Shown piece after piece: positions 1-7,652 of a stretch of DNA of 13,582 nucleotides; within the stretch, counting starts at the first letter, position 1; each line of letters begins with the position of its first letter. The position numbers and the translations under genes are program-made. The notes below the pieces were generated by a model. The model made no database searches and was not told the DNA's origin. It worked only from the letters and a program-made list of their open reading frames with translations. The stretch comes from Candidatus Latescibacterota bacterium. GTDB taxonomy: Bacteria > Latescibacterota > UBA2968 > UBA8231. The stretch is from contig JAJDTN010000009.1 of NCBI GenBank assembly GCA_022827165.1, forward strand, positions 1 to 13,582, given 5' to 3'.

Positions 1-5
1 CACGG

Positions 6-26
6 CCCTCGCCAGACTGGCCAGGG
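6..26 (-). terminator. GC-rich hairpin after the DUF4249 gene
   Basis: Positions 6-26 form an inverted repeat: CCCT-x-GCC, a short loop, then GGC-x-AGGG, with one mismatch. It begins 7 nt past the stop codon of the leftward DUF4249 gene. No T-tract is visible before the window edge, so a classical Rho-independent terminator is not proven. Its position at the end of a five-gene operon makes a termination or 3'-end stabilising role plausible. Confidence 0.4.
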
Positions 27-32
27 GCGGTC

Positions 33-1055
33 TCACTCGGAGTCGAGGTTGGACTCGAAGTCGGAGTCGGGCTCGAAGTCGAACTCGAAGTCGAACTCGA
101 ACTCGAAGGTGCGCGAGCTGTACCCGGCGAAGATCCCGTACCCGTTCTCGACGTTGCCGCGCACGCTCAGCGGCTCGGCAAAGACATTCTCCCGGGTGTC
201 GTCGTGGAGCCGGGCGCTCTTGAGCCACTCGTAGTAGGTCCCGCTGATGTGCAGGACCTGCAGATGGAGCTTGTTGTCTCCCGAGGGCCGGTATATCGAG
301 CCGGTCAGCTCGATCTCGTGGGCCTCACCGTCGAACAGGGTGTCCTTGAAGAACGGCGCCTCGCCCTCGAAGGTCGGATCCTCGAAGGGCTCGTCCCGGG
401 TTGTCGAGCCCGTGATCGAAGGGTCCTTCGTGGAAAAGAGGAGTTCCTGCCTCACCCACTGACGGGGCAGGCCCTCGTCCGGGCCCTCGGGGTCGGCGAA
501 GACATGGACCAGGTAGAGGCTGACCTGGTAGTAATTGGTCTCCCCGGGGGGATCCTGAATCCCGATGTCGATGGCGTAGTCGAGCCAGTACTCGGGGCGG
601 GTGGACGTGGTGACAAGGGCCTCGGCCGACGTCGGCACGGGCCGGGGAATGATGTCGCTGGCCCGGATGGCGGCGAAACCGGGGGCCGACACCCGCAGGG
701 AGTAGGAGAGGCCCGCTTCGAGGGGGTTCTCGTCGAGGATGTAGAGGTCTTCCCCTTCGAGGAACCGCAGCTCCTCGACGACCCGGTCGCCCTCCAGCAG
801 TTCCACCGAGGCGTCGGTCACCGGCTGTTCGCTCTCGGGCAGGGACTCGAGGATCCCGGCCGAGCGGCCCACGTAGGCGGTCCAGGTGCTGTCGGCCGTG
901 AAGAAGGCCTGCAGCACCAGCCGCGGGGTGTGCTCGGGCAGGTCCGGCTCGATGACCTGCTCGCAGGCGGTCAGGGCGGCCAGCAGCGGCAGGCCGCGCA
1001 GTGCGAATCTCCTGGAAGCGGCGGAGTTCAAAACTTGAACCGGTAGTTCATCCAC
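33..1055 (-). CDS. DUF4249-type outer-membrane lipoprotein, partner of the TonB receptor
   Basis: A 340-residue protein that I recognise as a DUF4249 family member. In Bacteroidota and relatives this family is encoded directly after TonB-dependent receptors with carboxypeptidase-regulatory domains, and is assumed to be an accessory surface lipoprotein; its biochemical role is unknown. The N-terminus has an RR pair, a short hydrophobic stretch and a lipobox LTAC with Cys31, indicating lipidation. After the Cys, EQVIEPDLPEHTPRLVLQAFF and Ig-like beta-rich text fit the family. The start is uncertain. GTG at 1055 has no clear Shine-Dalgarno and overlaps the receptor's 3' end by 28 nt. An AGGAG lies 7 nt before CTG codon 19, which would give a very short leader. 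The C-terminus is an odd alternating Phe-Glu/Phe-Asp tail encoded by a hexanucleotide repeat. Confidence 0.8.
   Translation of the reverse strand: MDELPVQVLNSAASRRFALRGLPLLAALTACEQVIEPDLPEHTPRLVLQAFFTADSTWTAYVGRSAGILESLPESEQPVTDASVELLEGDRVVEELRFLEGEDLYILDENPLEAGLSYSLRVSAPGFAAIRASDIIPRPVPTSAEALVTTSTRPEYWLDYAIDIGIQDPPGETNYYQVSLYLVHVFADPEGPDEGLPRQWVRQELLFSTKDPSITGSTTRDEPFEDPTFEGEAPFFKDTLFDGEAHEIELTGSIYRPSGDNKLHLQVLHISGTYYEWLKSARLHDDTRENVFAEPLSVRGNVENGYGIFAGYSSRTFEFEFDFEFDFEPDSDFESNLDSE
36..107 (-). repeat. Degenerate TCGAA(G/C) repeat encoding a Phe/Glu/Asp tail
   Basis: On the plus strand the motif ctcgaa/gtcgaa recurs in near-perfect hexamers, strictest from about 68 to 108. Read on the minus strand it encodes an alternating FEFEFDFEFDFEPDSDFESN tail ending a few residues later at the stop codon. 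Alternating aromatic and acidic residues suit an edge beta-strand with one hydrophobic and one acidic face. The short in-frame repeat is prone to slippage, and hexamer loss or gain would keep the frame. Confidence 0.7.
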
Positions 1056-3460
1056 GGCAGGATCGGGAACAGGCTCACCTGCTTGGCGCGGAAGGCGGTC
1101 TCGTCGCCTCTGCGATCGAAGTAGATGAAGAAGGGGTTCTTGCGGTTGTAGGCGTTGTACACCCCCAGGCCGAAGCCGTGCCGGCCGCCTGTCCGGCCGA
1201 GGTTGAGGCTGAGATCGAGGTGGTGGAAGGCGGACATGCGGTAGCCGTTGCGGTCCCCGTAGACCACGGTCTCAGGGGGCAGGAAGTAGGGACTGGGCAC
1301 CCGGAACCTCTCGTGCCCCGTGACTTCCTCCCTGTCGTAGTAGTGGGCCACGGGAAGGGTGGCGGCCTGGCCGGTCCCGTACACCCAGGTGACGGACAGG
1401 GAGAGGGACCTCGACATCTGGTGGGAGAGGACGAGGGCGGCGTCGTGGCGGCGGTCGTAGCGGTAGGGGAAGGTCCGCCCCTCGTTCAGCCCGTCGAAAC
1501 GCCGCCGCGTCCAGGAGAGGGTGTAGCCGGCCCAGCCGGTGGTGCGGCCGCGCTTCTTCTGCAGGAACAGCTCGGCCCCGTACGACCAGCCCCGCCCCGT
1601 CTCCACCTTGTCCTGCCAGTCCTCGCTCTCGCCGAAGGCGGCGAGAAAGCTGGCCCCCTCGCGGTACTCGATCAGCTCCTCCATGGTCTTGTAGTAGCCC
1701 TCGACGCTGAACTCGTACTGCTCCCTGAGCTGGCGGGCCAGGCCGACGCCAACCTGCCGCGAGCTCTGGGGGCGCACGCGCTCGGTCGCCGGCAGCCACA
1801 GGTCGGTGGGCAGGCCCACGGTGCTGTTGGAGAGCAGGTGGATGTACTGGCGCATCCGGGCGTAGGAGGCTTTCACGGCCCAGTCCGAGGGCAGCAGGTA
1901 GCGCATCGACAGCCGCGGCTGCAGGGAGGTGTAGAGCTCGCCGTCGACGAGGAAGCCGGAGACGTGCACTCCGAGGTTGGCCTTCAGGAGGCGGGTGAGG
2001 CGCACGTCGTCCTCGCCGTACAGGCTGTACTCCAGCGCGTCGGTGACCTTGGCGGTCAGGGTCGTGTCCTCGGGGGCCCCGTCGAGAGGATCGGACTTGA
2101 TCTGCGCCGCCCCGGGGCGATAGGTGTGCAGGGTGGCGCTGCCCCCGGCGCGGATGTAGTGGTCCGGGTCGGGGATGTAGTCGAGGTCGAGCTTCAGGCC
2201 CCAGTCGCGGATGCCGGAGCGGTAGCGCAGCCGCAGGCTCTCCGACTCCCGTTCGCCGCCGCTGATCACGGTGGAGCGGTCGTCCACGTCGGTGGAGAAC
2301 TGGTAGCGGCTGTAGATGGCGGTGAGGTTGCCGAAGAGGCGGTTGCTGAAGAGGTAGTTCCAGCGCAGGGTGGAGGTGACGTTGCCCCATCCGAAGTTGG
2401 CGGCAATGGTGTTCTCCTCCTGGTAGCTGCTGCCGCGGTCGCGGTACTGGTACTGGTCCGTCACGTCGTTCCAGAAGCGGTCGTCGCCGCCGTACCAGCT
2501 CAGGTAGACGCGGCTGCGGGGCGAGAAGATGTGGTTGACCTTGGCGTTGACGTCGTAGAAGTGGTAGCCGCCCCGGTCGTCCTCGGGGAGGAAGGGGCGT
2601 ACCAGCATGTCGACGTAGGTGCGCCGCCCCGAGAGGATGAAGGAGGTGCGGTCCCGGCGCAGCGGCCCCTGCACGGTGAGCTGGGAGGCGATGAGCCCCA
2701 CCGAGCCCTCGGCCTCGAACTCCTTCATGTTGCCGTCCTTCATGTCGATCTCCAGCACCGACGAGAGGCGGCCGCCGTAGCGGGCCGGGAAGCCGGCCTT
2801 GGTGAGCTGCACGTTCTTGATGGCGTTGGCGTTGAAGACCGAGAAGAAGCCGAACAGATGGGAGGCGTTGTAGACCGGGGCGTCGTCGAGGAGGATCAGG
2901 TTCTGGTCGGGGCTGCCGCCGCGCACGTAGAGGCCGCTCATGCCCTCGGCGCCGGACTGCACGCCGGGCAGCAGCTGCAGGGTCTTGAGGACGTCCACCT
3001 CGCCCATGAGGACGGGGGCGCTCTTGATCTGCCGCACCGGCACCTGCACCACGCTCATGCGGCTCTCCATCTGGATCGGGTCGAGGCGCTCCGCCTCGAC
3101 CTCGACGGCCTCCATCTCCAGGGCCTCCGGCTCGAGGGCGATGTTGAGCTGCTGGTCGGCCTCGAGCTGCGTGGCGAGGGTGTCGCTCTGGTAGCCGATG
3201 TGGGAGACCACCACCCGCAGCGACCCGGCGGGCAGGGTGAGACTGAAGAACCCGTAGCGGTTGGTGGTGGTGCCCTGGCGCAGGTCGGGCTCGTGGAGCA
3301 CGGCGCCGATCAGCTTCTCGCCGCTGGAGGCGTCCTCCACGTAACCGCTGAGGGTGTGCTTCCGCCCTCCCTGGGCGCCGGTGCCCGCGGCCAGCCCGAG
3401 GACCAGCAGCAGCGCCGCGAGTGGACGCGTCCATCCACCGCATCGCCGGGCCGGCTTCAT
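1028..3460 (-). CDS. TonB-dependent outer-membrane receptor with CarboxypepD_reg-like domain
   Basis: An 810-residue outer-membrane transporter. Residues 1-30 are a signal peptide: basic MKPARR start, a Leu/Ala core, and a likely cut near GTGAQ. Residues about 35-110 are a carboxypeptidase-regulatory-like beta-sandwich (LSGYVEDASSGEKLIGAVL, TTNRYGFFSLTLPAGS, HIGYQ). Residues about 140-250 are the plug, with LQLLPGVQSG, GLYVRGGSPDQNLILLDDAP and KAGFPARYGGRLSSVLEI. The rest is a Tyr/Trp-rich beta-barrel ending in NYRFKF with the terminal aromatic typical of outer-membrane barrels. The start ATG overlaps the upstream stop as ATGA and has GGAGAG before it, so coupling is likely. Ligand is unknown. 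The family imports substrates with TonB-ExbBD energy, none of which is encoded here. Length is at the short end for such receptors. Confidence 0.93.
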   Translation of the reverse strand: MKPARRCGGWTRPLAALLLVLGLAAGTGAQGGRKHTLSGYVEDASSGEKLIGAVLHEPDLRQGTTTNRYGFFSLTLPAGSLRVVVSHIGYQSDTLATQLEADQQLNIALEPEALEMEAVEVEAERLDPIQMESRMSVVQVPVRQIKSAPVLMGEVDVLKTLQLLPGVQSGAEGMSGLYVRGGSPDQNLILLDDAPVYNASHLFGFFSVFNANAIKNVQLTKAGFPARYGGRLSSVLEIDMKDGNMKEFEAEGSVGLIASQLTVQGPLRRDRTSFILSGRRTYVDMLVRPFLPEDDRGGYHFYDVNAKVNHIFSPRSRVYLSWYGGDDRFWNDVTDQYQYRDRGSSYQEENTIAANFGWGNVTSTLRWNYLFSNRLFGNLTAIYSRYQFSTDVDDRSTVISGGERESESLRLRYRSGIRDWGLKLDLDYIPDPDHYIRAGGSATLHTYRPGAAQIKSDPLDGAPEDTTLTAKVTDALEYSLYGEDDVRLTRLLKANLGVHVSGFLVDGELYTSLQPRLSMRYLLPSDWAVKASYARMRQYIHLLSNSTVGLPTDLWLPATERVRPQSSRQVGVGLARQLREQYEFSVEGYYKTMEELIEYREGASFLAAFGESEDWQDKVETGRGWSYGAELFLQKKRGRTTGWAGYTLSWTRRRFDGLNEGRTFPYRYDRRHDAALVLSHQMSRSLSLSVTWVYGTGQAATLPVAHYYDREEVTGHERFRVPSPYFLPPETVVYGDRNGYRMSAFHHLDLSLNLGRTGGRHGFGLGVYNAYNRKNPFFIYFDRRGDETAFRAKQVSLFPILPWMNYRFKF

Positions 3461-4920
3461 GCAACTCTCCACGAGTAGAGGTGGGCGTTCTCGAGGGTGA
3501 ACCGCAATAGTACCGGCCTCCCCTGCAGGCTGTCCAGGGAGGCGCCGGGCCACTCCACCTTCAGGTCCACGCCGTCGGCGGACAGAGGAGACGACCGCCC
3601 GCCAGGAACGGGGGTTCCGCCTTCGTCCAGGACCTCCACGGTCACCGCCCCCCACGGGGACCTGGCGTTCACCCGCAGCTCGCCCGCGGGCAGGACCACC
3701 GGCCCGGTGACCACGGTGCCGCCGTCGTACCCGGCCTGCAGGCTGCACCAGCCGTCGAGGCGGATCGAGGCCAGGCCGATCCTGGCGAAGTTCGGGCCGC
3801 TGTCGCCGCGGGGGATCTCCGGCTTCCACTCGGGGCAGCCGAAGTACTCGCGGTGGCGGAAGGAGCGGCCGCAGTAGTAGACCCACAGCTCGTCGCCGAC
3901 GCGCAGGGGCGCCGTGGCCGTGCACTGGTTGAAGCGGTCCCAGTCCCCCACGTCGCCGCCGGGCAGCACGACGTGGTCCTCCCGCGTCCAGTCGACGCCG
4001 TCGCGCGAGTGGGCGATGGCCATGTCGATGCAGGCGAGGTGGGGCAGGGAGTGGTGCATCTGGGTCAGGGCGATCCACTGGCCGCCGGCGGCGAAGGCGG
4101 AGCAGCCGTAGATCTCGGTGCCGTCCGGGTCTGCGTCCGCCGCGTGCATGACGTGGGGCCACTCCGCCGACCAGCTCTCGAAGTCGGGGCTCGTCCCCCG
4201 GCCGACGGCGCGGCCGGCGTAGTTGGGACCTCCCCGGGCCACCAGCTCCGGCGGCGTGTGGCGCGACCGGCCGAACTGGGTGAACTGCCGCCGGAAGGGG
4301 TCCCAGGTGAAGCAGCCGCGGTCCGGGTAGGTGGGCATGGCGGGCTTGAAGGCGCCGTGGAAGCTCCAGCCCCAGCCGTCGGGGGAGGTGCCGCGCACGA
4401 GGTGCTTGCCCTCCAGGCCCTCCAGGGGCTCGTCGATCTCCACCGCGCCGCGGGTGTCGGCGGAGACGATCAGCTTGTAGCGCTCCCCGTCGGGCACGCC
4501 CGGGCGGGGATCCTTGACGATGCCGGAGAAGTCGATGAGGCGCCACCCCGGCGGGGCGAAGACGGCGTTGCCCGGCAGCCCGCGTCCGGCGGGCAGCAGG
4601 TTCAGCTCCGGCTTCTCCCAGTTCAGGCCGTCGCGGCTGCGCGCGTAGGCCACCCAGCGGACCTTCTCGGAGCGGGCGTAGTACCACATGCGGAAGAGGG
4701 GGTCGCCGCCGCCGGGCTCCGGCTCGTGCAGGACCGTCCCCGAGAGGTAGACCTGCGCTTCCTCGCCGGAGCGGCTGAAGAGGGGGTTGGCCGGGTGCTT
4801 GCGCAGCCGGTGCCAGCGGCGGGTCACGTTGGTCCGCTCGGCGATGCCCTCGTCGTCGAGGAACAGCCGGGCCTGGCCGCGCTCGACGGCGGCGGGCGTC
4901 CTGTCCACGGCCGTCGCCAT
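3457..4920 (-). CDS. Five-bladed beta-propeller glycosidase-like protein (GH43/GH32-type fold)
   Basis: A 487-residue protein without a signal peptide, so it is probably cytoplasmic. Residues 15-380 look like the five-bladed propeller proteins annotated as glycosyl hydrolase family 43/32-like: ARLFLDDEGIAE, KHPANPLF (41-48), VYLSGTVLHEPE with FRMWYYA, AYARSRDGLNWEKPEL (91-106), GIVKDPRP and a second SRDGVDW repeat (305-311). Residues about 395-487 form a C-terminal beta-sandwich ending LENAHLYSW. Propellers of this class cut or bind sugars, but I cannot name catalytic acids with certainty, so substrate and even activity are open. The start ATG at 4920 shares one base with the upstream stop (TGATG), and the stop overlaps the receptor start (ATGA). 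It is therefore locked into the peptidase/TonB operon. Confidence 0.7.
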   Translation of the reverse strand: MATAVDRTPAAVERGQARLFLDDEGIAERTNVTRRWHRLRKHPANPLFSRSGEEAQVYLSGTVLHEPEPGGGDPLFRMWYYARSEKVRWVAYARSRDGLNWEKPELNLLPAGRGLPGNAVFAPPGWRLIDFSGIVKDPRPGVPDGERYKLIVSADTRGAVEIDEPLEGLEGKHLVRGTSPDGWGWSFHGAFKPAMPTYPDRGCFTWDPFRRQFTQFGRSRHTPPELVARGGPNYAGRAVGRGTSPDFESWSAEWPHVMHAADADPDGTEIYGCSAFAAGGQWIALTQMHHSLPHLACIDMAIAHSRDGVDWTREDHVVLPGGDVGDWDRFNQCTATAPLRVGDELWVYYCGRSFRHREYFGCPEWKPEIPRGDSGPNFARIGLASIRLDGWCSLQAGYDGGTVVTGPVVLPAGELRVNARSPWGAVTVEVLDEGGTPVPGGRSSPLSADGVDLKVEWPGASLDSLQGRPVLLRFTLENAHLYSWRVA

Positions 4921-6032
4921 CAGCAGGCGTCGGGCAGGTGGGTCTCGAAGAACCGCTGCCAGTTGCCGTACAGGATGCCGGAGATCTCCTCCTCGCCGTA
5001 GCCCCGCCCCTCCAGGACCTCGCCCACCTTCTGGTAGTCGGCCACCGTGTCGATCTCCCAGGGGGCGCCCTCGCGGCCTCCCTGGCCGTCGGTGTCGCCG
5101 CCGATGCCGGCGTGGCGGGCGTTCCCGGCGAGCTGGCAGATGTGGTCGATGTGGTCGCCCAGATCCTGGAGGGTGACCTCGCGGCGCTCGAAGACCTCGC
5201 GGCGGGGCGGGATGTCCGCCCAGTCGACGCCGGGCCTGTAGAGCATCCAGGTGTCCATGGAGACGCCGATGACGCCGCCCCGATCGATGATCGCCCGCAG
5301 CTGGTCGTCGGGGAACTGCCGCTCCCCCGGGACCAGGGCGCGGCAGTTCTGGTGGGTGGCGACGATGGGGCCGGGGAAGAGCTCCAGGGCCTGGCGCACC
5401 GAGGCGTCGGAGGCGTGGGTCAGGTCGAGGACGAAGCCGAGCCGGTCCATCGCCTCCAGCAGCTCCCGCGCCGGGGGCAGGAGGCCCTTCTCGGTGCCGG
5501 TGCCGGTGCCGTGGCAGTAGGCGCTCGGGCCGTAGTGGGAGAGGCTGATCACCCGCAGGCCCTGGTTCCACCAGTCCTCCAGGTGGCCGGGCCACAGCAC
5601 GGGGTCGGCGCCCTCCAGGCCGAGGACGAGGCCCACGGGCCGGTCGCCGCCGGCAGCGGCCTGCCAGTCGGCGGTGTGGGCCCGCAGGTCGGCCGCGGTG
5701 CGCAGGATGCGGACCTCGCCCCGCTGCTCCAGGAGGCGGTAGTAGGCGATCTGGCCGAGGGCCGCGGCGCAGGCGTTCTCGGGGCTGCGGTATCCCCAGA
5801 TGATCTCCGAGCGCTGCACCCGGCCCACGGCCTTGACCAGGGCCGCGGCGATTCGCCCGCGGCGCATCTCGGGCAGGCTGGCCATGGTCTCGCCGTCGGG
5901 CCAGCGGCGGTTGCCCCGCTGCCGGGGCTCGGCGGCGCGCACCTCCTCGATGGGGCGGGTCAGGTCGCGGTCCATGTCCAGGGCGCCGATGGCCATGGGG
6001 TAGTCGCCGTCGAAGATGAGCCGTGGGGCCAT
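4920..6032 (-). CDS. M19 (renal dipeptidase) family protein with altered metal site
   Basis: A 370-residue member of the M19 membrane-dipeptidase family, whose binuclear zinc enzymes hydrolyse dipeptides, often with a C-terminal D-residue. Retained motifs: GLEGAD (Glu140), SHYG (His166), LDLTH (His206), ATHQNCRAL (His227) and GGDTDG (Asp313/Asp315). The usual N-terminal DGHxD reads DGDYP here, so the two HxD metal ligands are Asp10 and Pro12. Either the enzyme binds one metal, uses another ligand set, or has a different function. There is no signal peptide. ATG 6032 was chosen over an upstream ATG at 6077 because AAGG lies 7 nt before it and the family's N-terminus starts there. The gap to the M81 gene is 10 nt. 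The protein is clearly paralogous to the plus-strand copy at 8705. Confidence 0.88.
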   Translation of the reverse strand: MAPRLIFDGDYPMAIGALDMDRDLTRPIEEVRAAEPRQRGNRRWPDGETMASLPEMRRGRIAAALVKAVGRVQRSEIIWGYRSPENACAAALGQIAYYRLLEQRGEVRILRTAADLRAHTADWQAAAGGDRPVGLVLGLEGADPVLWPGHLEDWWNQGLRVISLSHYGPSAYCHGTGTGTEKGLLPPARELLEAMDRLGFVLDLTHASDASVRQALELFPGPIVATHQNCRALVPGERQFPDDQLRAIIDRGGVIGVSMDTWMLYRPGVDWADIPPRREVFERREVTLQDLGDHIDHICQLAGNARHAGIGGDTDGQGGREGAPWEIDTVADYQKVGEVLEGRGYGEEEISGILYGNWQRFFETHLPDAC

Positions 6033-6042
6033 GGGGGTGCCT

Positions 6043-7500
6043 TCAGATGTCGTCGAGGGGATAGACCTTGCGGCCAAGGTTGCGGTAGGTGAGCCCCTCG
6101 GCGCTGTGCACGCAGGGCTCGGAGACGACCTGGATCCGGCCGGCCCAGGGCTCGAAGCCGGCGCGGAAGTGGGCCGCCGACTTGACCCCCACGTAGCGCA
6201 TCTTGCGCGGGTCCAGCCCCATGGTGAGGGAGAAGGCGATGCCGTAGGGCTGCTCCCGGCGGGTCACCAGCAGCACGTGGACGCCCTCCTGGCGGATGTG
6301 GGCCGACGGCCCCATGGTGCCGGCCAGCCCCCGGTTGCGCGGCCCTTCGTAACGGAAACTCCCGTCGCCGAGGGCGACGACCTCGGCGTCCATGGTCACG
6401 GGCTGCCCCTGGAGCGGAGTCGACTTGGCGCCCACCTCCAGGCTCAGGCGGGCCCCGACGCCGGCCCGCTGGCAGAGATCCACGGCCTCGGGGTCGACGA
6501 TGTAGAGGATGCAGGCCTGGTCGAGCTTCTGCTCCAGGAAGGTCCGCAGCATGCCGGTGCTGTCCCCGGGGGCGCCGCCGCCGGTGTTGTCGTTGCGGTC
6601 CGCCAGGATCAGGGGCAGGGGCCCCCCGGCGGCCTCCCGCAGCGCCTCGGCGGTGGACGGCATGGGGGTCTGCCAGTCGGCGCGGCGCTCCCAGATCCAG
6701 GCGGCCAGCTGGTCGGCGCAGGACTGGGCCAGCTCGGCGTCGCCGTCGGCGGCCACGTAGACCGAGGCGCCCATGTGGGGGATGTCGGCGAGGGGGAAGC
6801 AGGTGGCGACGGAGCCGCAGATCACGCCGGGCCGGGCCTCGATGCGGTGGAGGTACTCGATGAGCTGGCGCATCGGCGGGTGGGCGGTGACTTGGTTCAT
6901 GCCCCACATCAGGGGGATCCGGCTCAGGGCCATCCGCGGCCGCAGGCCGTGCTCGAGGACGCGGTGCATGACCTCGGCGCACTCGCGGCCCCGATCCTCC
7001 TGGTCGATCTCCGGGTAGGTCTCGTGGCCGATGAGCACGTCGCCGGACTCGACCATGGCCGGCGAGACGTTGGAGTGGATGTCGAACTGGGCGATGACGG
7101 GGATCTGCCCCACCAGTTGGCGGACGGCGGCCAGGATGTGCCCCTCGCCGTCGTCGATGCCCTCGGCCACCATGGCGCCGTGGAGGTCGAGGAGGACGCC
7201 GTCCAGGGGCCCGGCCGCCTCGATGCGCGCGAGCATGTCGCCGAGGATTTCGTCGAAGACGTCGCGCGGCACCGGGGCGCTGGGCGGGGCCCCGGCGTAG
7301 ATGGTGGGGATCAGCTCGTAGCCGTGCTCCCGGCAGCCGGCGAGGAAGCCGCCCACGGCGGAGTTGGTGCCGTCGAAGCGTTCGAGGACCTCGTGGCCCC
7401 GCAGATAGCCGAAGCGCTGGGTATGGAAGCTGTCGCGGGTGGTCTCGACGGTGGTGAAGGTGCTCGACTCGTGGGTGAAGGAGCCGGTGGCGATGCGCAT
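6043..7500 (-). CDS. M81 family metallopeptidase (MlrC-like)
   Basis: A 485-residue protein of the M81/MlrC family, named after microcystinase C, which hydrolyses linearised microcystin and its tetrapeptide in Sphingomonads. The family is much wider, and most members have no known substrate. Visible hallmarks: MRIATGSFTHESSTF at the N-terminus, LLDLHGAM (Asp105, His107), QFDIHSN (Asp140, His142), GHETYPEID (His159, Glu160), the Gly-rich DNTGGGAPGDST (304-315), and a C-terminal MlrC-type domain from about residue 300. The D-x-H and HE pairs are likely zinc ligands. It has no signal peptide. ATG 7500 follows AGGAG at good spacing, and the upstream extension to 7644 looks non-coding. It is the first gene of the leftward operon, facing the divergent intergenic region. 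Confidence 0.92.
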   Translation of the reverse strand: MRIATGSFTHESSTFTTVETTRDSFHTQRFGYLRGHEVLERFDGTNSAVGGFLAGCREHGYELIPTIYAGAPPSAPVPRDVFDEILGDMLARIEAAGPLDGVLLDLHGAMVAEGIDDGEGHILAAVRQLVGQIPVIAQFDIHSNVSPAMVESGDVLIGHETYPEIDQEDRGRECAEVMHRVLEHGLRPRMALSRIPLMWGMNQVTAHPPMRQLIEYLHRIEARPGVICGSVATCFPLADIPHMGASVYVAADGDAELAQSCADQLAAWIWERRADWQTPMPSTAEALREAAGGPLPLILADRNDNTGGGAPGDSTGMLRTFLEQKLDQACILYIVDPEAVDLCQRAGVGARLSLEVGAKSTPLQGQPVTMDAEVVALGDGSFRYEGPRNRGLAGTMGPSAHIRQEGVHVLLVTRREQPYGIAFSLTMGLDPRKMRYVGVKSAAHFRAGFEPWAGRIQVVSEPCVHSAEGLTYRNLGRKVYPLDDI

Positions 7501-7652
7501 GGGGTCTCCTGCCCGGCGTGACGGTGCTATCTTTGGCGCTCGGCTCCTAATAGAACCCCACGGGCCCGGGTTGTCCAAGAAGGCCGGGACCACCGGCCCC
7601 ACCGCTTGCAGGGCAAGGCAGGTGGCGGCTCGGCCCTCTGGCACAAGCGATT
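7501..7652. promoter_or_regulatory. Divergent intergenic region between the two operons
   Basis: This 152-bp gap separates two divergently transcribed arms, so it should carry both promoters. For the leftward operon there is a weak candidate: TTGGACA (reading left, 7572-7578) and TCTATT/TATTAG (7547-7554), 17-20 nt apart depending on registration. AGGAG just before 7500 is the ribosome site of the M81 gene. For the rightward operon I see no convincing -10/-35 and no Shine-Dalgarno before GTG 7653. The region also holds a perfect 6-bp stem GGCCGG/CCGGCC with a 5-nt loop (7582-7598), and a CGCTTG...CAAGCG inverted repeat (about 7602-7649) ending just before the transporter start. These are possible operators, with no identified regulator. 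Confidence 0.35.

Noticed and set aside
1001..3478. 825-codon open frame on the plus strand, opposite the TonB receptor
   Set aside because: It is rich in Val/Gly/Ala/Glu low-complexity text with no family motif, and lies antisense to a clear receptor gene. This is the expected mirror frame of high-GC coding DNA.
3461..4687. N-terminal extension of the receptor frame to 4687
   Set aside because: Arg/Pro-rich shadow of the propeller gene. The signal peptide starts exactly at ATG 3460, which forms an ATGA overlap with the upstream stop.
3853..5001. Long plus-strand frame opposite the propeller gene
   Set aside because: Same antisense GC artefact; no motif, no ribosome site, and it spans two real genes.
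4938..6092. Long plus-strand frame opposite the M19-like gene
   Set aside because: Mirror frame of a recognised gene, with biased Gly/Val/Ala composition.
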